From the NCBI GenBank assembly GCA_024434165.1, contig QMIW01000012.1, forward strand, positions 1 to 59,511: a stretch of 59,511 nucleotides of DNA, in the 5' to 3' direction. Under the pieces are notes generated by a model. It saw nothing but the letters and a program-made list of their open reading frames with translations. It ran no database searches and was not told where the DNA came from. The position numbers were made by a program, and so were the translations under genes. The DNA comes from Chloroflexota bacterium. Its GTDB lineage: Bacteria; Chloroflexota; Anaerolineae; Anaerolineales; Villigracilaceae. Below, in pieces: positions 18,467 to 26,006 of this stretch; position 1 is the stretch's first letter; each line of letters begins with the position of its first letter.

Positions 18467-19456
18467 TTATGCCTGTTTCACCGCGCCGCTCGGGCGCAAT
18501 TTCTCCAGCACGACCTGGATCCATTCGCTCATATCGCGGTAGTAAATGAAACTGCCAGCCAGCAGCGCAGTGGTGACGAACGAATGTCCGAAGATGCCGA
18601 CCAGCGTCATCCATGAATCTTCGGAGGGAAGGCTCCACAGAAAATTCAGCCCGGTGGCGAGCAGGAAAACCGTCAGCACGAAGAGACTGCTGGTGGGCAG
18701 GGTGAAGCGCGTCAGCTGGATGCTGCTCAACATGGAGGTGAGCGCGTTCTGCCGCTTCATGAACACGCCGAAGGGCCAGAAGAAAATCGGCACGATCACC
18801 CACACCGAAGCCAGGCTGAGGAACAACACGAAGATGTTGGCGAGAACGATGTGCACCTGCGCCGCCAGCGTCAAAAGGAACAGAATCGGCAGACCGAGCG
18901 CGGTCAAAAAGACGGTGCAGAACAGGGAAATCAGGACCGTCTGCATGAATGCCTGGGGCATGCGGGCGGTTTGTTCCTTTTCCGTCAATACCGTCCACGA
19001 CACATTACGGAAGTAAAGCGCCCCGCCGATCCAGCCGGCGAAGGTGAGCAGGAAAATCCAACCGGCAAAACTCAATGCACCCACCTGCCAGATGGCAGGA
19101 TCCCCCAACGGCGTGGATAAAGCCTCCTGGGGCAGGGGCAGGCTCGAGATCCCGACCGGAAGCGTGCGCAGGAGCCAGAACAGGTTCACTCTGGGAATCA
19201 CGCTGTCATACCACGTCAGAACCCGCTGAATCTCCTCTGCCGATACGCCGCCAGCCTGCCACAGGGTCACAACATCGCCTTTGATCGAGTTGAACAACGC
19301 ATCCATGCGCAGGCGCGGACCCAGCCACAGAAACAGGTTCAATAAAAGCGGGAACAGAATCGCAGTGACATGCGAAGCAATGGCGTCGAAGCCCGCCTTG
19401 ATCGAACGAACGATTCCCGGCGGCGGGGGCAGGTTTTCCATCCTTGGAACTTCCAT
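18467..19456 (-). CDS. Polytopic membrane protein of unknown function
   Basis: A 329-residue protein with about six long hydrophobic segments (ILFPLLLNLFLWLG; WIFLLTFAGWIGGALYF; VLISLFCTVFLTALGLPILF; IFVLFLSLASVWVIVPIFF; LFVLTVFLLATGLNFLW). A short acidic and basic C-terminal tail (YYRDMSEWIQVVLEKLRP) follows. I see no named domain. It lies just upstream of gyrB on the same strand, 45 bases apart, and may be co-transcribed. Start: the first ATG at 19456 is nine bases after TAGAAT; an alternative ATG is five codons in. Confidence 0.75.
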   Translation of the reverse strand: MEVPRMENLPPPPGIVRSIKAGFDAIASHVTAILFPLLLNLFLWLGPRLRMDALFNSIKGDVVTLWQAGGVSAEEIQRVLTWYDSVIPRVNLFWLLRTLPVGISSLPLPQEALSTPLGDPAIWQVGALSFAGWIFLLTFAGWIGGALYFRNVSWTVLTEKEQTARMPQAFMQTVLISLFCTVFLTALGLPILFLLTLAAQVHIVLANIFVLFLSLASVWVIVPIFFWPFGVFMKRQNALTSMLSSIQLTRFTLPTSSLFVLTVFLLATGLNFLWSLPSEDSWMTLVGIFGHSFVTTALLAGSFIYYRDMSEWIQVVLEKLRPSGAVKQA

Positions 19457-19465
19457 AACTGATTG

Positions 19466-19471
19466 ATTCTA
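19466..19471 (-). promoter_or_regulatory. -10 box, short leader, membrane protein gene
   Basis: TAGAAT on the minus strand, nine bases before the ATG at 19456. Confidence 0.45.
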
Positions 19472-19526
19472 CCATACCCATCGGGGATATTCCCGCGGGC
19501 GGAGACAGCCGCAAACCAAAACTTGG

Positions 19527-19532
19527 TACAAT
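19527..19532 (+). promoter_or_regulatory. -10 box, near-leaderless, DUF5656-like gene
   Basis: TACAAT six bases before the ATG at 19539, no Shine-Dalgarno site. Confidence 0.5.
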
Positions 19533-19538
19533 GCCCCC

Positions 19539-20351
19539 ATGCAGGAAAACCGTTCCTACTACCCTTCGGCAGACCGGCTGGGTGTGTTGACCGCTTCGAT
19601 CCTTTTGACGTTTGCCCTCACCCGCCTGATTCAATCCCCCCGCCTCACCCTGACCCTGAGCCTGCCCGGTTTTTACTTTGCCTTTCCCCTCACCCTCGGC
19701 ACGTTCATGACCGTGCTCGCCGCCGCGCTGACCGCCGCCGGTATGGATTGGCTGACGCGCGACCACCCGGCGCTGGACGGCAGGTCGAACCGCGAACATC
19801 TCCTGCTCCCCACGCTGACGACTTTCGTAATGGGCACTCCGCTCGCGCTGTTATCCGACCTTTCCGCATGGTGGGCGGGGTTTGCCGTTGGCGCGGCGCT
19901 GCTCATTGCCGTGTGCATGGCGGAATACATCGCCATCAACCCATCCACGCCGCAATATGCCTTTGCCCGCGCCGGGCTGACCGCCATGGCATACGCCTTG
20001 TTCCTCATCCTGCTCACTTCCCTGCGTTATTCCGGCGCGCGCATGTTCCTGCTGGTACCCATCGTTTTTACGGCGGCGGGTTTGATCAGCCTGCGCATCC
20101 TGCACCTCGACGGCGCCGACCGCTGGGATTTTCCCTGGGCAATCGGCATCGGGCTGGTGTGCGCGCAGATCAGCGCAGGGCTGCATTACTGGCCCCTCAC
20201 GCCGGTGCAGTTTGGGCTCGCCATCACCGGTCCGCTGTATGCGCTGACCATGCTTTCTGCCAGCGTCAGCGAAGAGGTTCCGCTGCGGCGCGCGGTGATC
20301 GGTCCCGCCATTGTGGTGGGGCTTTCGTGGGTCTCGGCGGTCTTTTTGTAA
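19539..20351 (+). CDS. Integral membrane protein, DUF5656-like
   Basis: A 270-residue protein with seven or eight hydrophobic segments (LGVLTASILLTFALTRLI; ALTAAGMDWLTRDHP; LLPTLTTFVMGTPLALL; YALFLILLTSLRYSG). It resembles a membrane family seen in Chloroflexota (DUF5656), recalled rather than checked. No function can be given. The next gene starts two bases after its stop, so the two are surely co-translated. The JAMM peptidase partner may act on a product at the membrane (inference). Confidence 0.75.
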   Translation: MQENRSYYPSADRLGVLTASILLTFALTRLIQSPRLTLTLSLPGFYFAFPLTLGTFMTVLAAALTAAGMDWLTRDHPALDGRSNREHLLLPTLTTFVMGTPLALLSDLSAWWAGFAVGAALLIAVCMAEYIAINPSTPQYAFARAGLTAMAYALFLILLTSLRYSGARMFLLVPIVFTAAGLISLRILHLDGADRWDFPWAIGIGLVCAQISAGLHYWPLTPVQFGLAITGPLYALTMLSASVSEEVPLRRAVIGPAIVVGLSWVSAVFL

Positions 20352-20352
20352 C

Positions 20353-20751
20353 ATGCAGTCCCTTACCCTCACCAACGAACAACTGAACAGGATGATCGCG
20401 CACGTCAACGCCCTCGCGCCGCTGGAGGCGTGCGGTCTGCTGGCGGGACGAGACTCAAGGGTGGAAACCGTGATCGAGGTGACGAACCAGGCTCAAAGTC
20501 CGGTGCGATACGTGATGGACCCCCTCGAGCAGCTGCAGGCTTTCGAGCGGATCGAGTCCCAGGGGCTGGACCTCCTCGGGATCTTTCACTCGCATCCCGC
20601 CGGACCCGAAACTGTTTCCCCGACCGACATCGCGGAAGCCGCCTATGCCGTTGTTCACGTCATCCTCTCCCGCGCAGGCGGCGTGTGGCGCGCCCGCGGG
20701 TTTTGGATCGAAGACGGCGCGTATCGTGAGGTAACACTGCACGTTCTGTAA
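20353..20751 (+). CDS. M67 family (JAB1/MPN/JAMM) metallopeptidase
   Basis: A 132-residue zinc isopeptidase-like protein. The JAMM signature is complete: E25 in PLEACGLL, H79 and H81 in FHSHP, S89 and D92 (HxHx7SxxD). Bacterial members cleave after C-terminal glycines of ubiquitin-like carriers such as ThiS/MoaD-type sulfur carriers or act in cysteine synthesis. No carrier gene is adjacent here, so the substrate is open. It is coupled to the upstream membrane protein gene, with one base between stop and start. Confidence 0.88.
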   Translation: MQSLTLTNEQLNRMIAHVNALAPLEACGLLAGRDSRVETVIEVTNQAQSPVRYVMDPLEQLQAFERIESQGLDLLGIFHSHPAGPETVSPTDIAEAAYAVVHVILSRAGGVWRARGFWIEDGAYREVTLHVL

Positions 20752-20839
20752 GCAACCATCTTTTCGGTTTCGTGTTTTACTTTTGCAAACTTTACCGGCA
20801 ATAAACCGGTACAATTCACCAACTCGTGGAGGAGTTTTG

Positions 20840-21529
20840 ATGCAACTCGTTTTGGACCTTGTGGCTATCCTTTTAGCATACGTGATCGGCTCGATTCCCT
20901 TCGGGCTGCTGATCGTTAAGTTGAAGACGGGAAAAGATATTCGCGAGGTGGAAAGCGGCAGGACGGGCGGGACAAATGCCCTGCGCGCGGCGGGTTTTTG
21001 GGCTGGGCTGGCAACGGCATTGCTCGATATTTCAAAAGGCGCAGCGGCGGTGTGGCTGGCAAGGGAGATTTCCCCCGAACAAAACTGGCTGCACGTCATC
21101 GCACCGCTTGCGGCGATCATCGGTCATAACTATTCCATCTTTTTGCCCGAACGCGACGCGAACGGAAAACTCATCCGCCTGCGCGGCGGAGCGGGCGGCG
21201 CGCCTTCGGTGGGCGGGGCGATGGGCTTGTACCTGCCCTCCATCCTGATCATCCTTCCGCTTGGGGTGCTGACCTTCTTCACCATCGGCATCGCGTCTGT
21301 GACCACGATGGCGGTGGCGCTGTTTGCCATTATCGTCTTCGCGGTGTATGCCGCACAGGACGTCCTGCCGTGGTGGTACGTCCTTTACGGTGTAGGCGCG
21401 GAGATTTTGCTCGTATGGGCGCTGCGCCCCAACTTGAAGAAACTGATCGAAGGCAAGGAGCGGGTGGTGGGCATCAGCCTGCACGGATGGTTGAAGTCGA
21501 AGCGGGAAGCAAAACAAAACGGCAAGTAA
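20840..21529 (+). CDS. plsY: Glycerol-3-phosphate acyltransferase PlsY
   Basis: Transfers an acyl group from acyl-phosphate to glycerol-3-phosphate in the first step of phospholipid synthesis, in the membrane. The 229-residue protein has about five hydrophobic segments. The PlsY motifs are GSIPFGLLIVKLKTGKDIRE, SGRTGGTNALRAAGFW (normally SGNxGATNxxR), GHNYSIFL and RGGAGGAPSVGG (normally KGGKGVAT). Two motifs therefore deviate from the usual, with RGGAGG replacing KGGKG, which is unusual for a bona fide PlsY. Start at 20840 is set by GGAGGAG. A bidirectional terminator follows. Confidence 0.85.
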   Translation: MQLVLDLVAILLAYVIGSIPFGLLIVKLKTGKDIREVESGRTGGTNALRAAGFWAGLATALLDISKGAAAVWLAREISPEQNWLHVIAPLAAIIGHNYSIFLPERDANGKLIRLRGGAGGAPSVGGAMGLYLPSILIILPLGVLTFFTIGIASVTTMAVALFAIIVFAVYAAQDVLPWWYVLYGVGAEILLVWALRPNLKKLIEGKERVVGISLHGWLKSKREAKQNGK

Positions 21530-21535
21530 GGAATG

Positions 21536-21568
21536 AAAAAGAGACCGGGCAAATCGGTCTCTTTTTTT
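21536..21568. terminator. Bidirectional rho-independent terminator
   Basis: Stem AAAAAGAGACCG / CGGTCTCTTTTT with a 7-base loop between the convergent plsY and nitroreductase genes; T-runs on both strands. Confidence 0.93.
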
Positions 21569-21580
21569 CATCTGGTTGAT

Positions 21581-22069
21581 TCATCTCCACTTTTCATGCC
21601 GGACGACATCCTCCAAAGGACGTCTGCCGCCTTTCTTCAAGGGCGCCGGCGGTTCGGCAGGATACCCAAATGAGATGACGATATCCATGCTTTTGCCGTC
21701 CGGCACGCCAAGGATGGCTTTCGCCTTTTCGGGTTCCCACATCGCGGCGAGACAGGAACCCACGCCATGTTCCCAGGCGGTCAATTGCATGTATGCCGCC
21801 GCCTGACCGAGGTCAAAATCGTAGTTCGGTTCAGATACCAGCGCCACGCCAAATTTCGCCCCCGCAAGATGACCGGCATACCTTCCACATTTCGATAGTT
21901 GGTTCAGCGTCTCGCGGTCATGGATGAGGATGAAATGCCACGGCTGGTCGTTCTTGCTGCTCTGCGCCCGCCGCCCCGCATCCAGGATCCGGCGGATGAT
22001 TTCCTGCGGAACGTTTTCATCGGTAAACTTGCGGACGGCGCGCTTGGTGCGAATGAGATCGAAAACCAT
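21581..22069 (-). CDS. Nitroreductase family FMN oxidoreductase
   Basis: A 162-residue flavoprotein of the nitroreductase family, which uses NAD(P)H to reduce nitro compounds or quinones. The FMN-contact start RTKRAVRKFTDENVP is typical, with RRAQSSKNDQPWHFILI following and QAAAYMQLTAWEHGVGSCLA in the dimer/FMN core. GVPDGKSMDIVISFGYPAE closes the fold. Small size fits single-domain members. Natural substrate unknown. Confidence 0.9.
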   Translation of the reverse strand: MVFDLIRTKRAVRKFTDENVPQEIIRRILDAGRRAQSSKNDQPWHFILIHDRETLNQLSKCGRYAGHLAGAKFGVALVSEPNYDFDLGQAAAYMQLTAWEHGVGSCLAAMWEPEKAKAILGVPDGKSMDIVISFGYPAEPPAPLKKGGRRPLEDVVRHEKWR

Positions 22070-22092
22070 GAACGTCGCTCCTGTGGAATGTG

Positions 22093-22128
22093 TAAAAACA
22101 GCGCGAGACCGAATCGTCCCGCGCTGTT
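22093..22128 (-). terminator. Terminator of the DUF3597 gene
   Basis: Stem AACAGCGCG / CGCGCTGTT with partial inner pairing, followed by TTTTT on the minus strand. It lies between the DUF3597 gene and the nitroreductase gene. Confidence 0.8.
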
Positions 22129-22147
22129 GATTTTACTCCCGATGAAG

Positions 22148-22624
22148 TTAATCCAGCAGGTCCTTCGGGATGTTGCCGCCGTTCTCGGCAATCTTCTTGA
22201 GGACCGTCTTGTGCAGCCAGACGTTCATCTTGGCGGAATCGCCCATCAATTCGGCGGGGCAGCCCAGTTCGAGCGCCAGTTCCTTGCGCGCCTCGTAGCT
22301 GCTTTCGATGTCGAGCAGTTTCAGCAGGTCTACAATCGAAACCTTCCAATTCAACTTGGCGGGGTTCGCGGCGGCGAGTTTTTCGAGCTGGGCAACCACA
22401 TCCACTTCCGAAATCGGTTTGGGAGCCGCCGCTTCCTCGGATTTTGGAAGTTCGTCGCGGTTGACCCCGCGTCCGACAGGGGCAGCCACGTTCTTTGCTG
22501 GAGCGGTCGGTTTGGTGGGGGCGCTGGCGGCGGCCGGTTTCGCAGACCCGCCCGCCTCGGCAGATGCCTTATCCTTTTCTTTTTTAAGACCGAGCTTTTC
22601 GAGAATTGTGTTGAAGAGACCCAT
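22148..22624 (-). CDS. DUF3597 family protein
   Basis: A 158-residue protein. The first ~20 residues (MGLFNTILEKLGLKKEKDKA) resemble the conserved start of DUF3597. A long Ala/Pro/Lys-rich disordered linker follows to about residue 75. A helical C-terminal domain ends it (VDLLKLLDIESSYEARKELALELGC; MNVWLHKTVLKKIAENGGN). The C-terminal domain resembles LysM-companion proteins, but no function is known. Start fixed at 22624 by AAAGGAA; the frame extends 14 codons upstream without support. Confidence 0.82.
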   Translation of the reverse strand: MGLFNTILEKLGLKKEKDKASAEAGGSAKPAAASAPTKPTAPAKNVAAPVGRGVNRDELPKSEEAAAPKPISEVDVVAQLEKLAAANPAKLNWKVSIVDLLKLLDIESSYEARKELALELGCPAELMGDSAKMNVWLHKTVLKKIAENGGNIPKDLLD

Positions 22625-22708
22625 GACAAATTCCTTTTGTAATGATATGAACGGCACTTGCAGCAACGTCGCCCCTATGGCAGTTTTATTATAACCGTCG
22701 CGGCGTCC

Positions 22709-23668
22709 CTATTCAATCGTCTTTTCCATGCGGAACATACCCGGCGCCGGCACGTACCCAAACTTGCGGTCTATGGCGAGCATGGGCAGGTTCAAGGCAT
22801 TGTGATCGGTGCGGACGGTGTTCACCTTCAGCACCGTCCTCGCATGGTGCAATGCCAGTGCTTTCACGGCTTGAGCCAGTTTGCGTCCGCGGTAGCGTTT
22901 GTCCACGCCGGTGAACAGGTTATAGGCGTAATCCGCGCCTTCAAAGCGGGTGATGGCGCTCATCGCCGCCCACTCGCCGGAAGCGTTGTCAATGACCACG
23001 AATTGACCGTCCGGCTTGTACCAATTGGTCTCGCAGACGGTTCTCTGAAAATCCTCGAACGAGAGCCAGGGATGCGCCCCTTCCGAGCCGGGGGTCTCGC
23101 TGGCGGCGGTGTCGTTCAAAGCGTACAGCCTTTGCCGAGCCTCAATGGTGTCGCCCAACTCTTCCATCGTCGTGAAGCGGAAGCCTTCCCCTTTGAGGCG
23201 CTCGATGACCGCATCATAAGGCTGGTCGTCGAAGTCGTCGAGATTCAATTCCATCGCCAGCGAGTGAGCGTGTTCAGTGAATCCGCGGCGGTCGGCAAAT
23301 GACCGGCTGTCGGGGCTGTCATCACGGACGCTGACCTGCAGTTTTTTCACGCCCGCTTCCCTTGCGATTTGAAGGAAATCCTCGTAGAGGCTCGAACCTG
23401 CTCCCTGCCTGCGATGCTCCGGTTTGACGATGACGTAGAAATAGGCTTCACCCGCATCGAACCGGCTTCGAGTCCCCCAGTTGAACCCAAGCAGTTTCCC
23501 CGCCTCATCCTCCGCTGCCATCAGGCGGATGATGCGTTCCTTGTGCGTCTCATAGTCCTCCCGGAGAGCGGGTTCGGTGGTCGGCTCGTTCTGCTCGCGC
23601 GTGAACAACTCCGCCAATTGACCGAAATCCCGCTCGATCTCAATCGGTCGTAACGTAATGGTTTTCAT
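22709..23668 (-). CDS. Tandem GNAT N-acetyltransferase
   Basis: A 319-residue protein with two GNAT units. The first has AYFYVIVKPEHRRQGAGSSLYEDFL, with the acetyl-CoA loop RRQGAGSS. The second has LFTGVDKRYRGRKLAQAVKALAL with loop RYRGRKLA and the family's NxxMxxxxxKFGY (LNLPMLAIDRKFGYVP) at the end. Such tandem GNATs are common in Firmicutes and Chloroflexota and are usually of unknown specificity. Start ATG has GGGAG upstream. Confidence 0.88.
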   Translation of the reverse strand: MKTITLRPIEIERDFGQLAELFTREQNEPTTEPALREDYETHKERIIRLMAAEDEAGKLLGFNWGTRSRFDAGEAYFYVIVKPEHRRQGAGSSLYEDFLQIAREAGVKKLQVSVRDDSPDSRSFADRRGFTEHAHSLAMELNLDDFDDQPYDAVIERLKGEGFRFTTMEELGDTIEARQRLYALNDTAASETPGSEGAHPWLSFEDFQRTVCETNWYKPDGQFVVIDNASGEWAAMSAITRFEGADYAYNLFTGVDKRYRGRKLAQAVKALALHHARTVLKVNTVRTDHNALNLPMLAIDRKFGYVPAPGMFRMEKTIE

Positions 23669-23703
23669 GTTCTCCCGTTCCCTTCGAACCTTGAAAAGAA
23701 AAC

Positions 23704-24240
23704 TCAGCCCCTGCCGCCAACCTTTTCCATGAACACATTGTCATCGTAATGATGGAGGATGGCGTTCTGATAGAACAACACGACCTGCAGGTCAATCGGG
23801 CGGAAGAAATGACAATCCACGCCCACGTTCAGCCCGTTGCGCTTGACCATCTGCAATTGGTGGACATGCCCAAAAAGGAAGAACTCCCCCGCAGTTGCCT
23901 CCTCCGGCTCGTGGATGAGTTGGAAGCGATGCCCTTCCACCTCCACCACCGTGTTCGGCTCGATGATCTGGCACCTCCGCGCGATGGCTTCGACCAGGTC
24001 TGGCGTGTCGTAATTCCCTGGCAGGAAGAGGATTCTTCCATGGAGCGACTCGAGATACCGCAGGCTTTCCGCCGACCCAAAATCGCCGAGGTGATAGACC
24101 GTATCCTCCGGCTTCACCACCGAATTCCAATTGGCGGTCAGCGCCGCATCCATCGCCGCCGCGTCCGCGAAGGGACGGCGCGAGAATTCCAGCGTGCGCT
24201 GGTGACCGAAGTGGGTGTCGGCGGTGAAGAAAGTGGTCAT
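23704..24240 (-). CDS. Calcineurin-like metallophosphoesterase
   Basis: A 178-residue phosphoesterase. Metal motifs are ADTHFGH (normally DxH, residues 7-12), HLGDFG (GD), LPGNYDTPD (GNxD replacing GNHE) and FLFGHVHQLQ (GHxH). These match the small metallophosphoesterase group similar to phage-type phosphohydrolases. The substrate is unknown. It ends 35 bases before the GNAT gene and may be co-transcribed with it. Confidence 0.9.
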   Translation of the reverse strand: MTTFFTADTHFGHQRTLEFSRRPFADAAAMDAALTANWNSVVKPEDTVYHLGDFGSAESLRYLESLHGRILFLPGNYDTPDLVEAIARRCQIIEPNTVVEVEGHRFQLIHEPEEATAGEFFLFGHVHQLQMVKRNGLNVGVDCHFFRPIDLQVVLFYQNAILHHYDDNVFMEKVGGRG

Positions 24241-24253
24241 CCTTCACCTGAAA

Positions 24254-24823
24254 TTAAGGCGCAACGCCCAAAATTAATACCGGTATATCAATATCAGAAA
24301 CCCCACGCTGCTCCAAATCCCAAACGAATTGTTCAAAATACGAAACACCCGAAGACATATCTTCGGCTAATTCCTTCACGGGCACAATTTCTATGCCAAC
24401 ATCAATAAACCCCATGTTGTGAAAAATGGTCATTTTGGCGCAGACGTTATAGACCATAAAAGAGTACTTGCCAAATTGCACTTCAACGCCAAGTTTGTTT
24501 TTGACAAAGTCCATTTCTCTGAACGCTCCCCTGGAAATCTGGGGCGGCTCATAATCTTCACTGTAATATTGCGTCGGATACTCGCATAAAACCCTTTTCT
24601 TTTCCCATCCCAATTCCAAAAAGCGTTCACTTATTTCTCTATTAAGAGAGCGCGGACTATACAAAACCTTGTCGCGCATGGTCTTTTCCCTGCTTGTTTT
24701 TGTCTTGTGTTTTCCTGCATCAACACGAGAAAGTATCCTTTTTACTTCGTCCAACTCCTTTGCATACTTCCTGCGAACTGCCGTTTCACCGCCATTGAAA
24801 GAATAAATTCCAGCAACTTTCAT
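24254..24823 (-). CDS. Type II restriction endonuclease, BglII/BstYI-like
   Basis: A 189-residue endonuclease predicted to cleave unmethylated DNA at a GATC-centred site. D105, E114 and Q116 (GVEVQFGKYSFMVYN) reproduce the D-x8-E-x-Q catalytic spacing of BglII (D84, E93, Q95). KMTIFHNMGFIDVGIEI and MSSGVSYFEQFV resemble BstYI. Recognition of AGATCT or RGATCY is therefore an inference. It begins with an ATGA overlap at the end of the methyltransferase gene, so the methyltransferase is made first. The gene is markedly AT-rich compared with neighbours. Confidence 0.85.
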   Translation of the reverse strand: MKVAGIYSFNGGETAVRRKYAKELDEVKRILSRVDAGKHKTKTSREKTMRDKVLYSPRSLNREISERFLELGWEKKRVLCEYPTQYYSEDYEPPQISRGAFREMDFVKNKLGVEVQFGKYSFMVYNVCAKMTIFHNMGFIDVGIEIVPVKELAEDMSSGVSYFEQFVWDLEQRGVSDIDIPVLILGVAP

Positions 24824-25812
24824 TTGTTGTATCCTCCCTTTGGCTCCAGAAGGTTTTTCTGCTCATAGACTTGCTTCCATTCGTCAGGGATTTTGGAGAC
24901 TTTGTCCTTGCCCGAAGGCTGGTAAACCGGCGTCCCAAGCTGGCGATAACCAAGCGTGCCATTGAAATATGAAAGAATACGTTCGCGCGCTAAATCAACG
25001 TAATCTTTTTCCTTGTCGCTCCCTGCGGCGCGACGGTTGTTTTTGATGGCAGCCAGGAGGGAAGACCCGACGCCTGCAAATGGGTCTAAAACCCAGTCGC
25101 CTTCATTGGTCAATGCCAGAACACAGCGTTCCACCAATTCAATCGGATACTGACAGGGATGTTCGGTCTTTTCTGGATGGTTCGCCTTCACATTTGGAAT
25201 ATCCCAAACTTCCCGTTCCCAATCCTGTAAAACGACCTCCCATACATCAGACGGATTCTTTCCCAACGGGTTGCCGGAAAGCTGCCCCTTTTTCTCTCCC
25301 TTAAAATGACGTTTTCCAGGATACTTCGATGGGACCCGAACACGATCCAGGTTAAATATATATTTATTGCTTTTTGTAAACCATAAAATCGTTTCGTATC
25401 TTCCAGAAAATCGTTTTGACGCATGAAGTCCGTGCCCGAAACGCCAAATAATTCGATTCCGCAAATACAAACCAAGTTTTTTGAATATTCCGTAATACAA
25501 AATATCCAGCGGGTACACTTCGCCGTCTTCAACAAAATTGCCCACCTGCCAGCACAGACTGCCTTCGTTTTTCAAGACCCGGTACAGTTCTGCAATGACC
25601 CCGGCTTGTTCGTCAAGATAACGTTCGATCTCGACCCGGCTTTCGTAATCCTTTCCAAGATTATAAGGGGGAGAAGTGATGATCAATTGAATCGAGTTAT
25701 CGGGAATTTCGGCAAGCAAGTCCTTGGTTTCACCGTTAAATAAGACAATCTCAGAGTTGATTTTAAAGTGATTGTCAATTGGTTTAGGGGTTTGAAATAG
25801 TGGAAGGCTCAT
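24820..25812 (-). CDS. DNA methyltransferase of the restriction-modification pair (SPPY type)
   Basis: A 330-residue beta-class DNA methyltransferase expected to protect the partner's site. Catalytic motif IV is TSPPY (46-50), the form most typical of N4-cytosine methyltransferases, and the SAM site is DPFAGVGSSLLAAI near residue 250. The order motif IV then motif I defines the beta class. It matches the N4-cytosine type reported for BglII-like systems (inference from family knowledge). Start set at 25812 (MSLPLFQT), six bases after a TACAAT box on the minus strand; the longer frame to 25866 lacks support. AT-rich. Confidence 0.9.
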   Translation of the reverse strand: MSLPLFQTPKPIDNHFKINSEIVLFNGETKDLLAEIPDNSIQLIITSPPYNLGKDYESRVEIERYLDEQAGVIAELYRVLKNEGSLCWQVGNFVEDGEVYPLDILYYGIFKKLGLYLRNRIIWRFGHGLHASKRFSGRYETILWFTKSNKYIFNLDRVRVPSKYPGKRHFKGEKKGQLSGNPLGKNPSDVWEVVLQDWEREVWDIPNVKANHPEKTEHPCQYPIELVERCVLALTNEGDWVLDPFAGVGSSLLAAIKNNRRAAGSDKEKDYVDLARERILSYFNGTLGYRQLGTPVYQPSGKDKVSKIPDEWKQVYEQKNLLEPKGGYNK

Positions 25813-25818
25813 ATCGCA

Positions 25819-25824
25819 ATTGTA
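25819..25824 (-). promoter_or_regulatory. -10 box, near-leaderless, methyltransferase gene
   Basis: TACAAT on the minus strand six bases before the ATG at 25812. Of interest because timing between modification and restriction depends on it. Confidence 0.5.
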
Positions 25825-25888
25825 CTCGAAACACAACCTCCCTTGCACAGCGGGATGATCTATCAAGATCGCTCAGTTTTTTCCCTTC

Positions 25889-25960
25889 ACCGAGGCGGGT
25901 CGCCCCTACGATTTACAGAGGGATTTTGCGTAGGGGCTGCAATCTATAGACAGGGCGAGC
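25889..25960. repeat. GTAGGGGC-type dispersed repeat
   Basis: GCGGGTCGCCCCTAC and a facing GTAGGGGC in the gap between the restriction-modification genes and the SDR gene. Text of this kind (GTAGGGGCGACCCGCC) is a common intergenic repeat in many bacteria. Confidence 0.55.
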
Positions 25961-25978
25961 GCAGACTCAAACCCGCCC

Positions 25979-26006
25979 CAGTCTCCAGTCTCTAATCTCC
26001 AATCCC
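25979..26006. repeat. Heptamer array overlapping the SDR gene stop
   Basis: Four 7-base units: CAGTCTC twice, TAATCTC, CAATCCC. The stop codon of the SDR gene lies in the third unit. Confidence 0.7.

Noticed and set aside
20428-20760. Avoidance of AGATCT as a sign of active restriction
   Set aside because: AGATCT occurs elsewhere in the window, and a methylated host has no reason to lose its sites.
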